DNA of 64,000 nt from Deinococcus grandis (GTDB lineage: Bacteria; Deinococcota; Deinococci; Deinococcales; Deinococcaceae), in contig NZ_BCMS01000001.1 in the NCBI RefSeq assembly GCF_001485435.1, forward strand, positions 753,501 through 817,500, read 5' to 3'. The position numbers and the translations under genes were made by a program. Positions 36,992-44,906 of the stretch are shown piece after piece (the stretch's first letter is position 1; each line of letters starts with the position of its first letter). The notes below the pieces were generated by a model. The model had not been told where the DNA came from. It searched no databases and saw only the letters and a list, made by a program, of their open reading frames with translations.

Positions 36992-37566
36992 AGGCCCTCA
37001 CCCTGCGCCACCCGTGGGCCTTCGCCATCGCCCACCTCGGCAAGAGAGTCGAGAACCGCGACTGGGACGCCCGCACCGCTGACCTCATGGGCCTCCCGCA
37101 GCTGGTGGGGGAGACCATCGCCATTCACGGCGGCACCGCCCCCCAGCGGCCCAAGCGCGCCGGGCACTGGAGCCAGCTGGCCGAGACGAACCTGTGGCGC
37201 CAGCACTGCGAGGACCTGCAGGGCGTGCACCGGATCCTCGGCGGCGAGCTGCCCGACAGTGCCGCCCAGTACCTCGCGCGCCGCGGCGTCACCGCGCTGA
37301 CCCCCGAGGCGTTCATCCTCCCCGGCATCGTCGCCGTCGCCACCGTAGCCGACGTGGATGTGCACAGCACCGACCCCTGGGCCGTTCCTGGCCTGCTGCA
37401 CCTCCACCTGACCGACGTCATCACCCTCCCCGAGCCGGTGCAGTGCAGCGGCAAGCAGGGCTTCTGGGATCTCGGTGACGACCTCACCGCCATCGTCCAG
37501 GCCCGCCTCACCCCGCCCGCGCCCCAGCAGTGGGGGCACCTCACCGCTCAGGAGTGGCTGCAATGA
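36988..37566 (+). CDS. ASCH-domain protein
   Basis: A 192-residue protein starting MKALTLRHPWAFAIAHLGKR, the ASCH signature, with VENRDW and the closing GIVAVATVADVDVH. ASCH domains bind RNA or modified nucleosides, and several act as nucleosidases or deaminase partners. It sits directly behind the DNA methylase, which could mean nucleic-acid modification or anti-defence work. It overlaps both neighbours by ATGA. Confidence 0.8.
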   Translation: MKALTLRHPWAFAIAHLGKRVENRDWDARTADLMGLPQLVGETIAIHGGTAPQRPKRAGHWSQLAETNLWRQHCEDLQGVHRILGGELPDSAAQYLARRGVTALTPEAFILPGIVAVATVADVDVHSTDPWAVPGLLHLHLTDVITLPEPVQCSGKQGFWDLGDDLTAIVQARLTPPAPQQWGHLTAQEWLQ

Positions 37567-38348
37567 AACGAGAACTGGACGTCACCGCGCACCGCATGCT
37601 CACCGAGTACGACAAGAAAGGCACCCTCATCAGCACCATCGAGCTGCGCGTCCCCGCCGATGAACTCGAGTACCTGGGTGAAGTCCTCTCCGCTCAGGAG
37701 AACGACCAGGACGTCCGCAGTACCCTGATCGTCCGCCCCCAGGACGACACACAACCCCGGCGGCTGCCGCTCACGCTGAAGAACAGCAAGATGAAAGACT
37801 TCGTGCCCGTCGCGATCTTTACGAAGTACGGCGACTCGCGCGACAATCTCACCGAGCTGTTCAGCACCGGCAAGTACGGCCGCTTCGACCTGCACCTGGT
37901 CGTGGAAGTCGTGGAGGAACGCGAGCAGAAAGGCCTCGACTTCGACGCGGACCCCGTCACGCCCACCTGGGCGCTGGACGAGCTGCTGCAGGATGACCTG
38001 GCGCGCGAGCGGATGCTGGCCGAGGGCTGCCCGCACTGCCCGGACATCCACGCGCCCCGCGATCAGGCCTACGAGCGCATCGCGGCGCTGGTGGCCGGCG
38101 CGGATGCCGACGAGGTCAGCGCGCTGCTGCAGGACATCGGCATCGACCCGAGCGACTGGGAAGACCCCAGCACCACACCCGAAGAGGACCTGATCAGCAT
38201 GCGCAGCACGCTGCTGTTCCACTGGCAGACCGTGGCCGCCGCGCTGAACCCCGTCCCGCCCCGCGTGGTCATCGAACCGAAGCAACCCGGCGAGGACCTG
38301 CCCTTCCCGATCGACGAGGCGGACTTCGCCGCGCTGGGACTGAACTGA
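37563..38348 (+). CDS. Phage protein of unknown function (261 residues)
   Basis: A 261-residue acidic protein. The first ~125 residues are beta-rich (TLISTIELRVPADELEYLGE; FDLHLVVEVVEEREQKGLDF); the rest is helical and Asp/Glu-rich with one Cys pair (GCPHCPD). It ends 1 bp before the primase-helicase ATG, so a replication role is possible. No family recognised. Confidence 0.7.
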   Translation: MKRELDVTAHRMLTEYDKKGTLISTIELRVPADELEYLGEVLSAQENDQDVRSTLIVRPQDDTQPRRLPLTLKNSKMKDFVPVAIFTKYGDSRDNLTELFSTGKYGRFDLHLVVEVVEEREQKGLDFDADPVTPTWALDELLQDDLARERMLAEGCPHCPDIHAPRDQAYERIAALVAGADADEVSALLQDIGIDPSDWEDPSTTPEEDLISMRSTLLFHWQTVAAALNPVPPRVVIEPKQPGEDLPFPIDEADFAALGLN

Positions 38349-38349
38349 C

Positions 38350-40758
38350 ATGATTCCAGTCTCACCCCTGGAATTCCTCACCAGCCTGTACGCGGGTGTC
38401 ACCGCGCAGGGCTGGGTGGAATTCCGCTACCTCAAGGGCGGCACCAAGCACTGGATGCCCTGGCCCGTGTTCGAAGGTCACCCCGAACTCTTCACGCCCG
38501 ACCGCGCCCCAGCAGGCAAGGACGTGTACTTCGGCGTCGCGCTGCGCAAGGACCAGACGAGCGGGAAGGCCGAGAACTGCAAACCCACCCGCCTCGTGTG
38601 GGTGGACGTGGACCTCGCCGATCACCCAGGGCTCACCGGCGGCCTTCACAAGGACACCCTGCACCAGACCGCACCCGAGGAGCTGGCCGAGTACAAGGCC
38701 GTGCTCCTGGCGCAGAGCATCAACACCCTCGCCGATCACGGCCTCAGCATCCGCGCCGCCGTGGACAGCGGGCACGGCGTCCAGCTGTACCTCGCCCGGG
38801 AGTACGCCACCGATCAGGCGGACACTGAGCGGTTCAACCGGGCCCTGGCGCACCTGCTGGGCGGGGACCTCAAGAGCACCGACCTGGCGCGCATCCTCCG
38901 CGTCCCGGGCACACACAACCTCAAGAACCCGGCCCGGCCGCTACCCGTGCAGGTCATGTTCACGGACGAGACGGCCACCGTCACCGACGCCGCCCTGAAC
39001 GCCCTCCCCCAGCCGGAGAGGGCTGCGCCGGAACCCATCGAGCGGCGGGACGCGCCCGCCCCGCTCCCCCAACCCGGCGCCACCAGCCACGAACGGTACG
39101 CACACAGCGCCCTAGCCCGCGAAGTGGAACGCGTCCGCAGCACCGGCGAAGGCGGCCGGAACCAGGCGCTGAACGACGCCGCCTTCAACCTTGGCACCCT
39201 CATCGGCGCGGGCATCCTCGACGAGGTGCACGCCCGTCAGGAACTCACCGAAGCGGCCCAGCAGGCCGGCCTGGACCTGGGCGAGATCCGCACCACCCTG
39301 CACAGCGCCATCAGCGCCGGGCGCCTCAAGCCACGCGACCTCACCCGCGTCGGCCAGCGCCCCCCCACCGCCGGGCGCGGCACCATCGGAAAGCACGCCG
39401 GGCAGGGCAGTGACACCACCCCCGCAGGCGTGGCCGACGTGCTCGCCACCCTGCCCGACGACAAAGCCCCCAGCCTCGCCCAGTACCGCGATCTGGTGTT
39501 GGCCGACTTCCACGACAGCGGGCAGGTCTACCGCTACCACCAGGTGTGGCGCACGTGGTGGGAGTACCGCCAGGGCGTGTACGTCGAAGTGCCCGACGAG
39601 GTCATGAGCCAGAAAGTCGACCTCACCCTGCAGAACCACGGCTTCACCCTCAAGAACGCCCAGGTCACCGAGATCATGGTCAAGATCGGCCGCGACCCCA
39701 TGGTGGGCAGCCGCATCGTGGACCAGGGCGCCTGGGAACTGAACACCCGCAGCGGCATCCTCGACCTGGCCAGCGGTGACCTGTACGACCACACGCCCGA
39801 CTACTTCAGCATCATCCAGAGCGCCGCGGCGTACGCCCCGTTCCAGGTGTCCTACGACTGGCTGACCTTCCTGAATCAGGCCGTCCCAGACGAGGGAGAC
39901 CGGGAGCTACTCCAGATGTTCGCCGGGCTGTGCCTCACCGGCGACACCAGCCCCCAGCGGGCCCTGCTGCTGATCGGGGAGGGCGGCACCGGCAAGGGCA
40001 CGTTCACCCGCGTGCTGCAGACGGTGCTGGGCAACCTCGCCACGAGCAGCGCCATCGAGAACATCAAGGACGGCAGCTTCCTCGTCGGCACCCTCGTCGG
40101 CAAACGCATGTGCGTCGTCAGCGAGCTGCCCAGGTCGTTCGACTGGCTGCCCTTCAAGCGGATCACCGGCGAAGACCACATCAGCGTCGACGTCAAGAAC
40201 AAGACGCCGTACACCACCAAGCTCGACATGAAACTCGTGATCCTCAGCAACGTCATGCCCTTCCTGGGCGACGACGTCAGCAACAACAGCCTGCTGCGCC
40301 GCTTCCTCCCCGTCGCGTTCAACGTCCGCCCCGCAGAGCAGGACCCCACCCTGATTGACCGCCTCACGCACCCCGACGAGCTGCCCGGCGTCCTCAACTG
40401 GATGCTGGACGGCCTGCGCCTCCTGCAAGAGCGCGGCATGCGGTTCCCCAGCAGCGAGTCCAGCAGCCTGACCCGCGAGATCGTCGAAGAGAGCAACCAG
40501 GTCATCTCGTTCATCCGGGACGAGTGCCGCTACACCCGAGACGTCACCGCCACCAGCGGCGAGCTGTACGACGAGTACCGGAAGTGGTGCGGCACGAACG
40601 GCCACAAGCCCCTGAGCGCCAAGGGGTTCAGTAAGCAGCTGCTGGCCGCCGGACGCTACTTCGGCAAGACCCTGGTCCGCGAGCGAATCCGGACCGGCAC
40701 GATCTTCCACCACATCACCCTGAGCACCTCACCCGGCGGCTGGGAGGGCGAAGCATGA
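38350..40758 (+). CDS. P4-type primase-helicase (D5N/SF3)
   Basis: An 802-residue protein with three parts. An N-terminal primase-like domain (RLVWVDVDLADHPG; AAVDSGHGVQLYLAREYAT; ARILRVPGTHNLKN) comes first, then a linker at residues ~230-370. The C-terminal D5N and SF3 helicase has Walker A GEGGTGKGTFTRV near residue 543, motif B CVVSELP and the arginine-finger region NNSLLRRFLPVAF. A winged-helix C-terminus (YDEYRKWCGTNGHKPLSAKG) may bind the origin. It is the replication initiator of this phage; the iteron array starts directly after it. Confidence 0.92.
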   Translation: MIPVSPLEFLTSLYAGVTAQGWVEFRYLKGGTKHWMPWPVFEGHPELFTPDRAPAGKDVYFGVALRKDQTSGKAENCKPTRLVWVDVDLADHPGLTGGLHKDTLHQTAPEELAEYKAVLLAQSINTLADHGLSIRAAVDSGHGVQLYLAREYATDQADTERFNRALAHLLGGDLKSTDLARILRVPGTHNLKNPARPLPVQVMFTDETATVTDAALNALPQPERAAPEPIERRDAPAPLPQPGATSHERYAHSALAREVERVRSTGEGGRNQALNDAAFNLGTLIGAGILDEVHARQELTEAAQQAGLDLGEIRTTLHSAISAGRLKPRDLTRVGQRPPTAGRGTIGKHAGQGSDTTPAGVADVLATLPDDKAPSLAQYRDLVLADFHDSGQVYRYHQVWRTWWEYRQGVYVEVPDEVMSQKVDLTLQNHGFTLKNAQVTEIMVKIGRDPMVGSRIVDQGAWELNTRSGILDLASGDLYDHTPDYFSIIQSAAAYAPFQVSYDWLTFLNQAVPDEGDRELLQMFAGLCLTGDTSPQRALLLIGEGGTGKGTFTRVLQTVLGNLATSSAIENIKDGSFLVGTLVGKRMCVVSELPRSFDWLPFKRITGEDHISVDVKNKTPYTTKLDMKLVILSNVMPFLGDDVSNNSLLRRFLPVAFNVRPAEQDPTLIDRLTHPDELPGVLNWMLDGLRLLQERGMRFPSSESSSLTREIVEESNQVISFIRDECRYTRDVTATSGELYDEYRKWCGTNGHKPLSAKGFSKQLLAAGRYFGKTLVRERIRTGTIFHHITLSTSPGGWEGEA

Positions 40759-40761
40759 CCT

Positions 40762-41016
40762 GTTGCAGATGCGTTGCAGATTCATTCAGCAATCTGCAAC
40801 AGAAAAACAGCGTTCTAGACAGTTCGGTTGCAGATGTTGCAGATGTTGCAGGTTTTTTCAATAGCTCATACGAGAGAGAGAAAAACCTGGGAAGCGCAGA
40901 GAACTGCGGGAATTTGTCCAAAACATCTGCCACATCTGCCGCATCTGCAACGACCCCAACCAGCACGGCACTTTCCCGTTGCAGATCCGAAAACACATCT
41001 GCAACCGATCTGCAAC
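40762..41016 (+). repeat. Mirror-symmetric array of twelve 9-bp iterons (candidate phage origin)
   Basis: GTTGCAGAT occurs at 40762, 40773, 40827, 40836 and 40978 (plus) and as ATCTGCAAC at 40792, 40943, 40997 and 41008 (minus). Near-copies with 1-2 changes are at 40845 (plus), 40925 and 40934 (minus). All six pairs are placed symmetrically about 40889: the centres of each pair sum to 81,778. The sequence between is not palindromic. The centre (40854-40924) is the least GC-rich stretch. It lies directly behind the P4-type primase-helicase gene, where P4-like elements keep origin repeats. Confidence 0.9.
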
Positions 41017-41029
41017 ACGGAGGCCACAC

Positions 41030-41656
41030 ATGCCCCTGACCGGCACCAAGAAGCCCAGCGCGAGCACTGGCAAGCCCAAGACCGCCGGGAACCTCGTCAA
41101 GTCGATCCTCGATCAACTCGACACCGAGTGGGCCACCCTCAAACAGGACGACCCCACCATCCACGGCGACGAAGCCGCACTGCTCGCCTACTACCACGTC
41201 TGCACCCGCTGCCTCATCCAGCAAGTCGGCGACCCCTACACCGCCACGTTCCCCCAGGGGTACCTCGACACTGAACGCCTCCCTAAACTCTGCGCCTACC
41301 TCACCCGGTGCCAGGACCTGGAAGGCGAAGCACTCAAAGCCGCCCGTGAACGCGCCGTGGCAGCCCTCCGCGCCTGCTGGCCCGCCTACCGGGACCTCGC
41401 CATCCCCGACGCGCCCGACGGCACCAGCTACTTCGACGGCGAAGTCCTCCCGTTCACCTGGGCGGCCATCGAAAGCAACTGGAGCGGCGAGGACGACGAC
41501 CCCAACCGCACCAAGTTCCTCCCCACCTTCAGCACACAGGCCTCAGCCGACTTCCACCTGCACGGCCTCGCCACGCTGCTGCTCAACCGCCAGTGCCGGT
41601 ACTACCTGACCGACCTCAAGCCGCACCAGACCCACGACGGGAGGGGCCAACCGTGA
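41030..41656 (+). CDS. Phage protein of unknown function (208 residues)
   Basis: A 208-residue protein starting MPLTGTKKPSASTGKPKTAG, then a helical body (LVKSILDQLDTEWATLKQDD) and a Cys pair (HVCTRC). GGAGG lies 7 nt before ATG 41030, just past the last iteron. No family recognised. It overlaps the next gene by GTGA. Confidence 0.75.
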   Translation: MPLTGTKKPSASTGKPKTAGNLVKSILDQLDTEWATLKQDDPTIHGDEAALLAYYHVCTRCLIQQVGDPYTATFPQGYLDTERLPKLCAYLTRCQDLEGEALKAARERAVAALRACWPAYRDLAIPDAPDGTSYFDGEVLPFTWAAIESNWSGEDDDPNRTKFLPTFSTQASADFHLHGLATLLLNRQCRYYLTDLKPHQTHDGRGQP

Positions 41657-42006
41657 CCGCAAACGACAGCAAGAGCACCCCGAAGAAAGCCGAAGACGCC
41701 ACCCTCCTGGAACGCCTCGACGCTCGCATCCGTGAGCTGCAGGAGTACCGCGGCATCTACACGCAGGCGGTTCAGCAGACCGAGTTGGTGTACCAGGATC
41801 AGGGCCTGCTGGAAGATCAGTTGGATGACCAGGCGCGGGAGTACATCGCGCTGCTGAGTGAGGTGCGGGACGAGATCACAGCGCAGGCAAAGGCGCTGAC
41901 AACACAGGAGAAAACCACGCAGCTTGCCGTTGCCCTCCTCCGCCAGCACGTACCCGACGAGCAGATCATCCACGATGCCGCCGCCCTCCTCGGAGCCCAG
42001 TCGTGA
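41653..42006 (+). CDS. Phage coiled-coil protein (117 residues)
   Basis: A 117-residue protein, mostly one long helix (LLERLDARIRELQEYRGIYT; EYIALLSEVRDEITAQAKAL). GTG start overlapping the previous stop. Function unknown. Confidence 0.7.
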   Translation: MTANDSKSTPKKAEDATLLERLDARIRELQEYRGIYTQAVQQTELVYQDQGLLEDQLDDQAREYIALLSEVRDEITAQAKALTTQEKTTQLAVALLRQHVPDEQIIHDAAALLGAQS

Positions 42007-42437
42007 CCCCCGCCCAGCCCCGGCACCCGCTGGCGCTGCTGGCGGACGGGTGGGAGATCGAAGGCGCGCAACTTTGCGACGGGGTGCATGCCAGTGTCCC
42101 CAATGCCCATGCAGGGCAGGCATACCTGGACTGTGCCGCCCAGTTACGCGAGGCCCTGCGCGCCCAGGCGGAAGCGGACCAGGACCTGCGGCAGGCAGCC
42201 CGCACTCTGCATATGTACTCCCGCCGCTACTGCGACGGTCGCAGCACCTACGCCCCGGACGACCACAACCGCGCCACGCACACCCTGCTGCGCCTCGGCG
42301 TGGTCCTCGATGCGGACCCGATCAGCAAAACTGGCCCATTCGCTGCGGACGGCATGTACGGCCTCACGGAACGGGAACACGCCGCGCTCGCTCAGGCGCA
42401 GGCCGGGGCGGGCAGCGTTGGAGGTGAGGCGCAGTGA
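42003..42437 (+). CDS. Phage protein of unknown function (144 residues)
   Basis: A 144-residue helical protein (YLDCAAQLREALRAQAEADQ; NRATHTLLRLGVVLDADP). GTG start, overlaps both neighbours. No family recognised. Confidence 0.65.
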   Translation: MTPAQPRHPLALLADGWEIEGAQLCDGVHASVPNAHAGQAYLDCAAQLREALRAQAEADQDLRQAARTLHMYSRRYCDGRSTYAPDDHNRATHTLLRLGVVLDADPISKTGPFAADGMYGLTEREHAALAQAQAGAGSVGGEAQ

Positions 42438-42688
42438 CGCCGCTGTTCGTCCTGACCTCGCTGGTGCGCCTGCGTGCCGAATGGGGCAAGACCCCCGGCG
42501 TTCCTGTGCCCGTCATGCTCCGCTCGAAGATCTTCGCCTTCCTGGGTCAGCTGGCGAAGGCCACTGAGGCCGTCGAGCAGGTCCACGCCTTCGCCGTTCA
42601 GGCCCGTGACGCCCGCACCAGTGCGGACCGCCGCGCGGCCCTCGACGCCCTGGAACGCGCCGCCCTGGCGCTCGGAGGTACCCCGTGA
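42434..42688 (+). CDS. Small helical phage protein (84 residues)
   Basis: An 84-residue all-helical protein (LLVRLRAEWG-type start; KIFAFLGQLAKATEAVEQVH). GTG start with overlaps on both sides. Function unknown. Confidence 0.65.
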   Translation: MTPLFVLTSLVRLRAEWGKTPGVPVPVMLRSKIFAFLGQLAKATEAVEQVHAFAVQARDARTSADRRAALDALERAALALGGTP

Positions 42689-42879
42689 TCACCCGCGCGA
42701 CGGACATGCAGAACCTGCTCGCCCTGGTCCGCAAGGACCCCGGGCGGCCCGCGAATCACTACGCGGTGCGCCTGAACCTCTCACACAACTACACCCGCAA
42801 GCTCCTGGCTGAACTCGCGCAGTTGGGCGAGCTGACCAGCCGGACCGTGCGCGTCTACCGCGCGGCGGTGAAGTCGTGA
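42685..42879 (+). CDS. Small winged-helix-like protein (64 residues)
   Basis: A 64-residue protein whose pattern (MQNLLALVRKDPGRPANHYA, LSHNYTRKLLAELAQLGELT, SRTVRVYRA) fits a MarR/ArsR-like winged helix: helix, recognition helix, then beta-wing. It may regulate middle genes. Confidence 0.7.
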   Translation: MITRATDMQNLLALVRKDPGRPANHYAVRLNLSHNYTRKLLAELAQLGELTSRTVRVYRAAVKS

Positions 42880-43031
42880 ACGCCGAAGCTCAGGCCGTCA
42901 TGTACCTGCTGCACACCCTGCACCTGCACGGGTTCAACGTGCCCAGCGTGGGGGAGGGCGTGCGCCGCCGACTGCTGACCGAGGCGGACTGGCAGCGCAC
43001 CGTCGAACTGTTCCGGAGGTGGGCCGCATGA
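42876..43031 (+). CDS. Very small phage protein (51 residues)
   Basis: A GTG-started frame overlapping both neighbours (GTGA at 42876, ATGA at 43028). It encodes 51 residues, starting MNAEAQAVMYLLHTLHLHGF. Tight overlaps on both sides support it. Function unknown. Confidence 0.6.
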   Translation: MNAEAQAVMYLLHTLHLHGFNVPSVGEGVRRRLLTEADWQRTVELFRRWAA

Positions 43032-43372
43032 TCACCCTGCCCTGGCCTCCCAGCGTGAACCGCATGTGGCGCAGCGTGCGCGGCCGTAACATCCTCAGCC
43101 AGGAGGGCCGCCAGTACCGCGAGAACGGGCTGACCGTGGTGGCGGCCCAGTCCCCCCGCCACTGGCCCGCCGAGGTGCGCCTGAGCGTCAGCATCAGCGT
43201 GTACCCGCCTGACCGTCGCCGCCGGGACCTCGACAACATGCCCAAGGCGGTGCTGGACCTGCTGACGCACGCCGGGGTGTACGTGGATGACAGCCAGATT
43301 GACCGGCTGGAGATCGTGCGCCGCGAGAACCACCCCGGCGGTCGCGTCATCGTCGAACTGAGGGCCATATGA
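43028..43372 (+). CDS. RusA-family Holliday junction resolvase
   Basis: A 114-residue protein with the RusA fold pattern: LPWPPSVNRMWRSV at the N-terminus and the catalytic Asp cluster in PPDRRRRDLDNMPKAVLDLL, then GVYVDDSQI. It cleaves four-way DNA junctions during phage recombination or before packaging. It overlaps both neighbours. Confidence 0.9.
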   Translation: MITLPWPPSVNRMWRSVRGRNILSQEGRQYRENGLTVVAAQSPRHWPAEVRLSVSISVYPPDRRRRDLDNMPKAVLDLLTHAGVYVDDSQIDRLEIVRRENHPGGRVIVELRAI

Positions 43373-43611
43373 CGTACCAGCGAGAGAAGCTGTGGCGCGT
43401 CGCCGCAGATGAGCCCGCCACCCCTGAGGGGTGCGCGACGGTGCTGCGCATCATGCGGGCGCACGGGCGGCCCATGAGCCTGAGCCTGATCGTCGGGCGC
43501 GCTGCGCCCATGTCGGCGCGACTGGTAGCAGCGTGCATCAGCGACCTGATCGTCATGCAGGAAGAGGTCAGCATCAACGATGCCGAGCTGTTCGAACTGG
43601 AGCGCCCATGA
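43369..43611 (+). CDS. Small HTH-like phage protein (80 residues)
   Basis: An 80-residue protein (ATVLRIMRAHGRPMSLSLIV, APMSARLVAACISDLIVMQE) that looks like a winged helix without a strong match. It overlaps RusA and the next gene by ATGA. Confidence 0.6.
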   Translation: MTYQREKLWRVAADEPATPEGCATVLRIMRAHGRPMSLSLIVGRAAPMSARLVAACISDLIVMQEEVSINDAELFELERP

Positions 43612-44156
43612 CCGCCTCGCGCCGTCGCGCCAACCCTGCGACCCGGGAGGAGGTCACGCAGGCGCTGGGCAGCATCCGCCAACAGCAGCGGGACGCCCGG
43701 GCGTACGCGGAGGTCTGGTACCAGGCGCTCAGGGCGTGGGAGGTGATCGTGCCGCCCATCGTCATCCCCCGCCTGCGGTACGGCACGTTCTACGTGGACA
43801 ACGCCACTACGATGGGCGAGGGTGGCCCGGACCGACCCACTGGCCTGAGCCTGCCGTGCGGCGTGCTGCGGGAGGGTGAGGTGGCCCGGCTGATCACGCG
43901 CTGGGCGCAGAGCACCATCCCCGCCCAGCGCGAGCACGGGCAGTTGCTGGAACGCATCCGCCAGGGCGAGAGCATGGCCATGCTGCTGCACCACTCCGGG
44001 CGCGGCTGGGCGGAACCCCGCGAGCGGGCCATGGCGTACGCGGAGGCCGTGCTGCGCCTCGCGGTGATCCTGGGCGACCCCGAAGCGGAGGTGCACGTAC
44101 AAGCCCTTGCATTTGCGCGGCAAGCAGGTACAATTTCTGTAAGCTCGCAAGAGTAG
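43608..44156 (+). CDS. Last early gene, possible late-gene regulator (182 residues)
   Basis: A 182-residue helical protein starting MTASRRRANPATREEVTQAL with a short Gly-rich segment (MGEGGPDRPTGLSLP) and helices (RLITRWAQSTIPAQREHGQL). No family recognised. Its place, last in the early run and just before the late promoter and terminator, is where late activators or antiterminators often sit. That is inference from position only. Confidence 0.7.
   Translation: MTASRRRANPATREEVTQALGSIRQQQRDARAYAEVWYQALRAWEVIVPPIVIPRLRYGTFYVDNATTMGEGGPDRPTGLSLPCGVLREGEVARLITRWAQSTIPAQREHGQLLERIRQGESMAMLLHHSGRGWAEPRERAMAYAEAVLRLAVILGDPEAEVHVQALAFARQAGTISVSSQE
44107..44134 (+). promoter_or_regulatory. Candidate late promoter
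   Basis: TTGCAT (44107-44112), a 16-bp spacer, TACAAT (44129-44134), inside the last codons of the gene at 43608. An inverted repeat (CTTGC with GCAAG) spans the spacer. Confidence 0.55.
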
Positions 44157-44171
44157 TCAAGAGACCAACCC

Positions 44172-44194
44172 AACCGCCCCACGTGGGCGGTTTT
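44172..44194 (+). terminator. Rho-independent terminator before the late genes
   Basis: AACCGCCC pairs with GGGCGGTT around a 5-nt loop (CACGT), ending in TTTT. It would end a transcript from the promoter at 44107-44134 after about 55 nt unless read through. Confidence 0.8.
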
Positions 44195-44393
44195 GCGTTG
44201 CGTTTCGAGACTGCCGGATGGTGACAGTCCGGTCCAACACCCAGTCGTCACGCCTGACTGTGCGGGGCGTGGCGGCCGGGACGCGTGCAGCTCAATGGAT
44301 GCCCTTCCCCGAACTGGAGGGGCGCTGGATTCGATGCCAGCGGGTTGCCCCACTCGTAAACCGCTCTACACGCCATCTACACGGGAGTCGTCC
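44195..44393 (+). other. Structured non-coding leader
   Basis: About 200 bp without a convincing gene but with many pairings: GACTG with CAGTC, interleaved with CCGG with CCGG near 44208-44232 (possible pseudoknot); CACGCC with GGCGTG near 44250-44272; CCCTTCC with GGAGGGG (7-nt loop) near 44306-44326; CGCTGG with CCAGCG near 44326-44345. The last two recall anticodon and T arms of a tRNA, but no acceptor stem can be formed. It may be leader RNA, a packaging site, or both. Confidence 0.45.
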
Positions 44394-44594
44394 ATGATCA
44401 AGTCCACAGGCACCAGCGTCAGCATCAGCACGGACGGCGGGCGGACCTTCACGTCCATCGCATGTGACCAGATCATCCTCAGCCCTCAGGACACGGGTGA
44501 GATGGGCACGCTCTCCGAGTTCTCCAGAGAGGCGATGGTGGCCAGAGGTGTACCCCGCCCGCTGATGCTGGGCCGCGCGAAGGTGCGCCGGTGA
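44394..44594 (+). CDS. Small phage protein (66 residues)
   Basis: A 66-residue protein starting MIKSTGTSVSISTDGGRTFT, beta-rich at first then helical. GGGAG lies 7 nt before ATG 44394. It overlaps the next gene by GTGA. Function unknown. Confidence 0.6.
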   Translation: MIKSTGTSVSISTDGGRTFTSIACDQIILSPQDTGEMGTLSEFSREAMVARGVPRPLMLGRAKVRR

Positions 44595-44701
44595 AGCGCA
44601 CCCGGAAGGAACGCCTCAGCCACTGGCGCACCATCAACGGCACGCGCTGCAACGGTGGCCGCACCGGCAGGCGCTACAGCCACCTCAGGCGCCGGGCGTG
44701 A
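44591..44701 (+). CDS. Very small basic phage protein (36 residues)
   Basis: A GTG-started 36-residue protein, very basic (MKRTRKERLSHWRTINGTRC, then GRRYSHLRRRA). It overlaps the previous stop by GTGA. It could bind nucleic acid. It is short, so confidence is moderate. Confidence 0.45.
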   Translation: MKRTRKERLSHWRTINGTRCNGGRTGRRYSHLRRRA

Positions 44702-44702
44702 C

Positions 44703-44906
44703 ATGGACCCCCGCCACATCCGCCCACCTGACCGGAAGGGCCGGGAGGACTGGCGCGGCCAGCTCCGACCGGAATACCGCGAGGCAGACCAGTGGTACCG
44801 GGTGCACCTGACCAGCCTGGGCCTGCTGCGGCCTGAGCCTGGGCCGCCCAGACAAGACGTGATGGTGTTCTACGTTTGCGATCAGGCTTCAAAATCAAAT
44901 TTTTGA
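44703..44906 (+). CDS. Small phage protein, possibly truncated by an insertion (67 residues)
   Basis: A 67-residue protein starting MDPRHIRPPDRKGREDWRGQ. Composition shifts sharply near 44870, and the last ~10 codons lie in the AT-rich segment belonging to the opposing membrane-protein gene. The native C-terminus may have been lost when that segment inserted. Confidence 0.5.
   Translation: MDPRHIRPPDRKGREDWRGQLRPEYREADQWYRVHLTSLGLLRPEPGPPRQDVMVFYVCDQASKSNF

Noticed and set aside
40755..41039. A 94-residue frame downstream of the primase-helicase
   Set aside because: Its codons are dictated by the GTTGCAGAT repeats (giving VADVADVAG), composition is unlike neighbours, and the 41030 gene starts inside it. 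Iteron array is the better reading.
44287..44360. A tRNA gene
   Set aside because: Anticodon-like and T-like arms can be drawn, but T33 is missing, the T loop has an extra base and no acceptor stem pairs.
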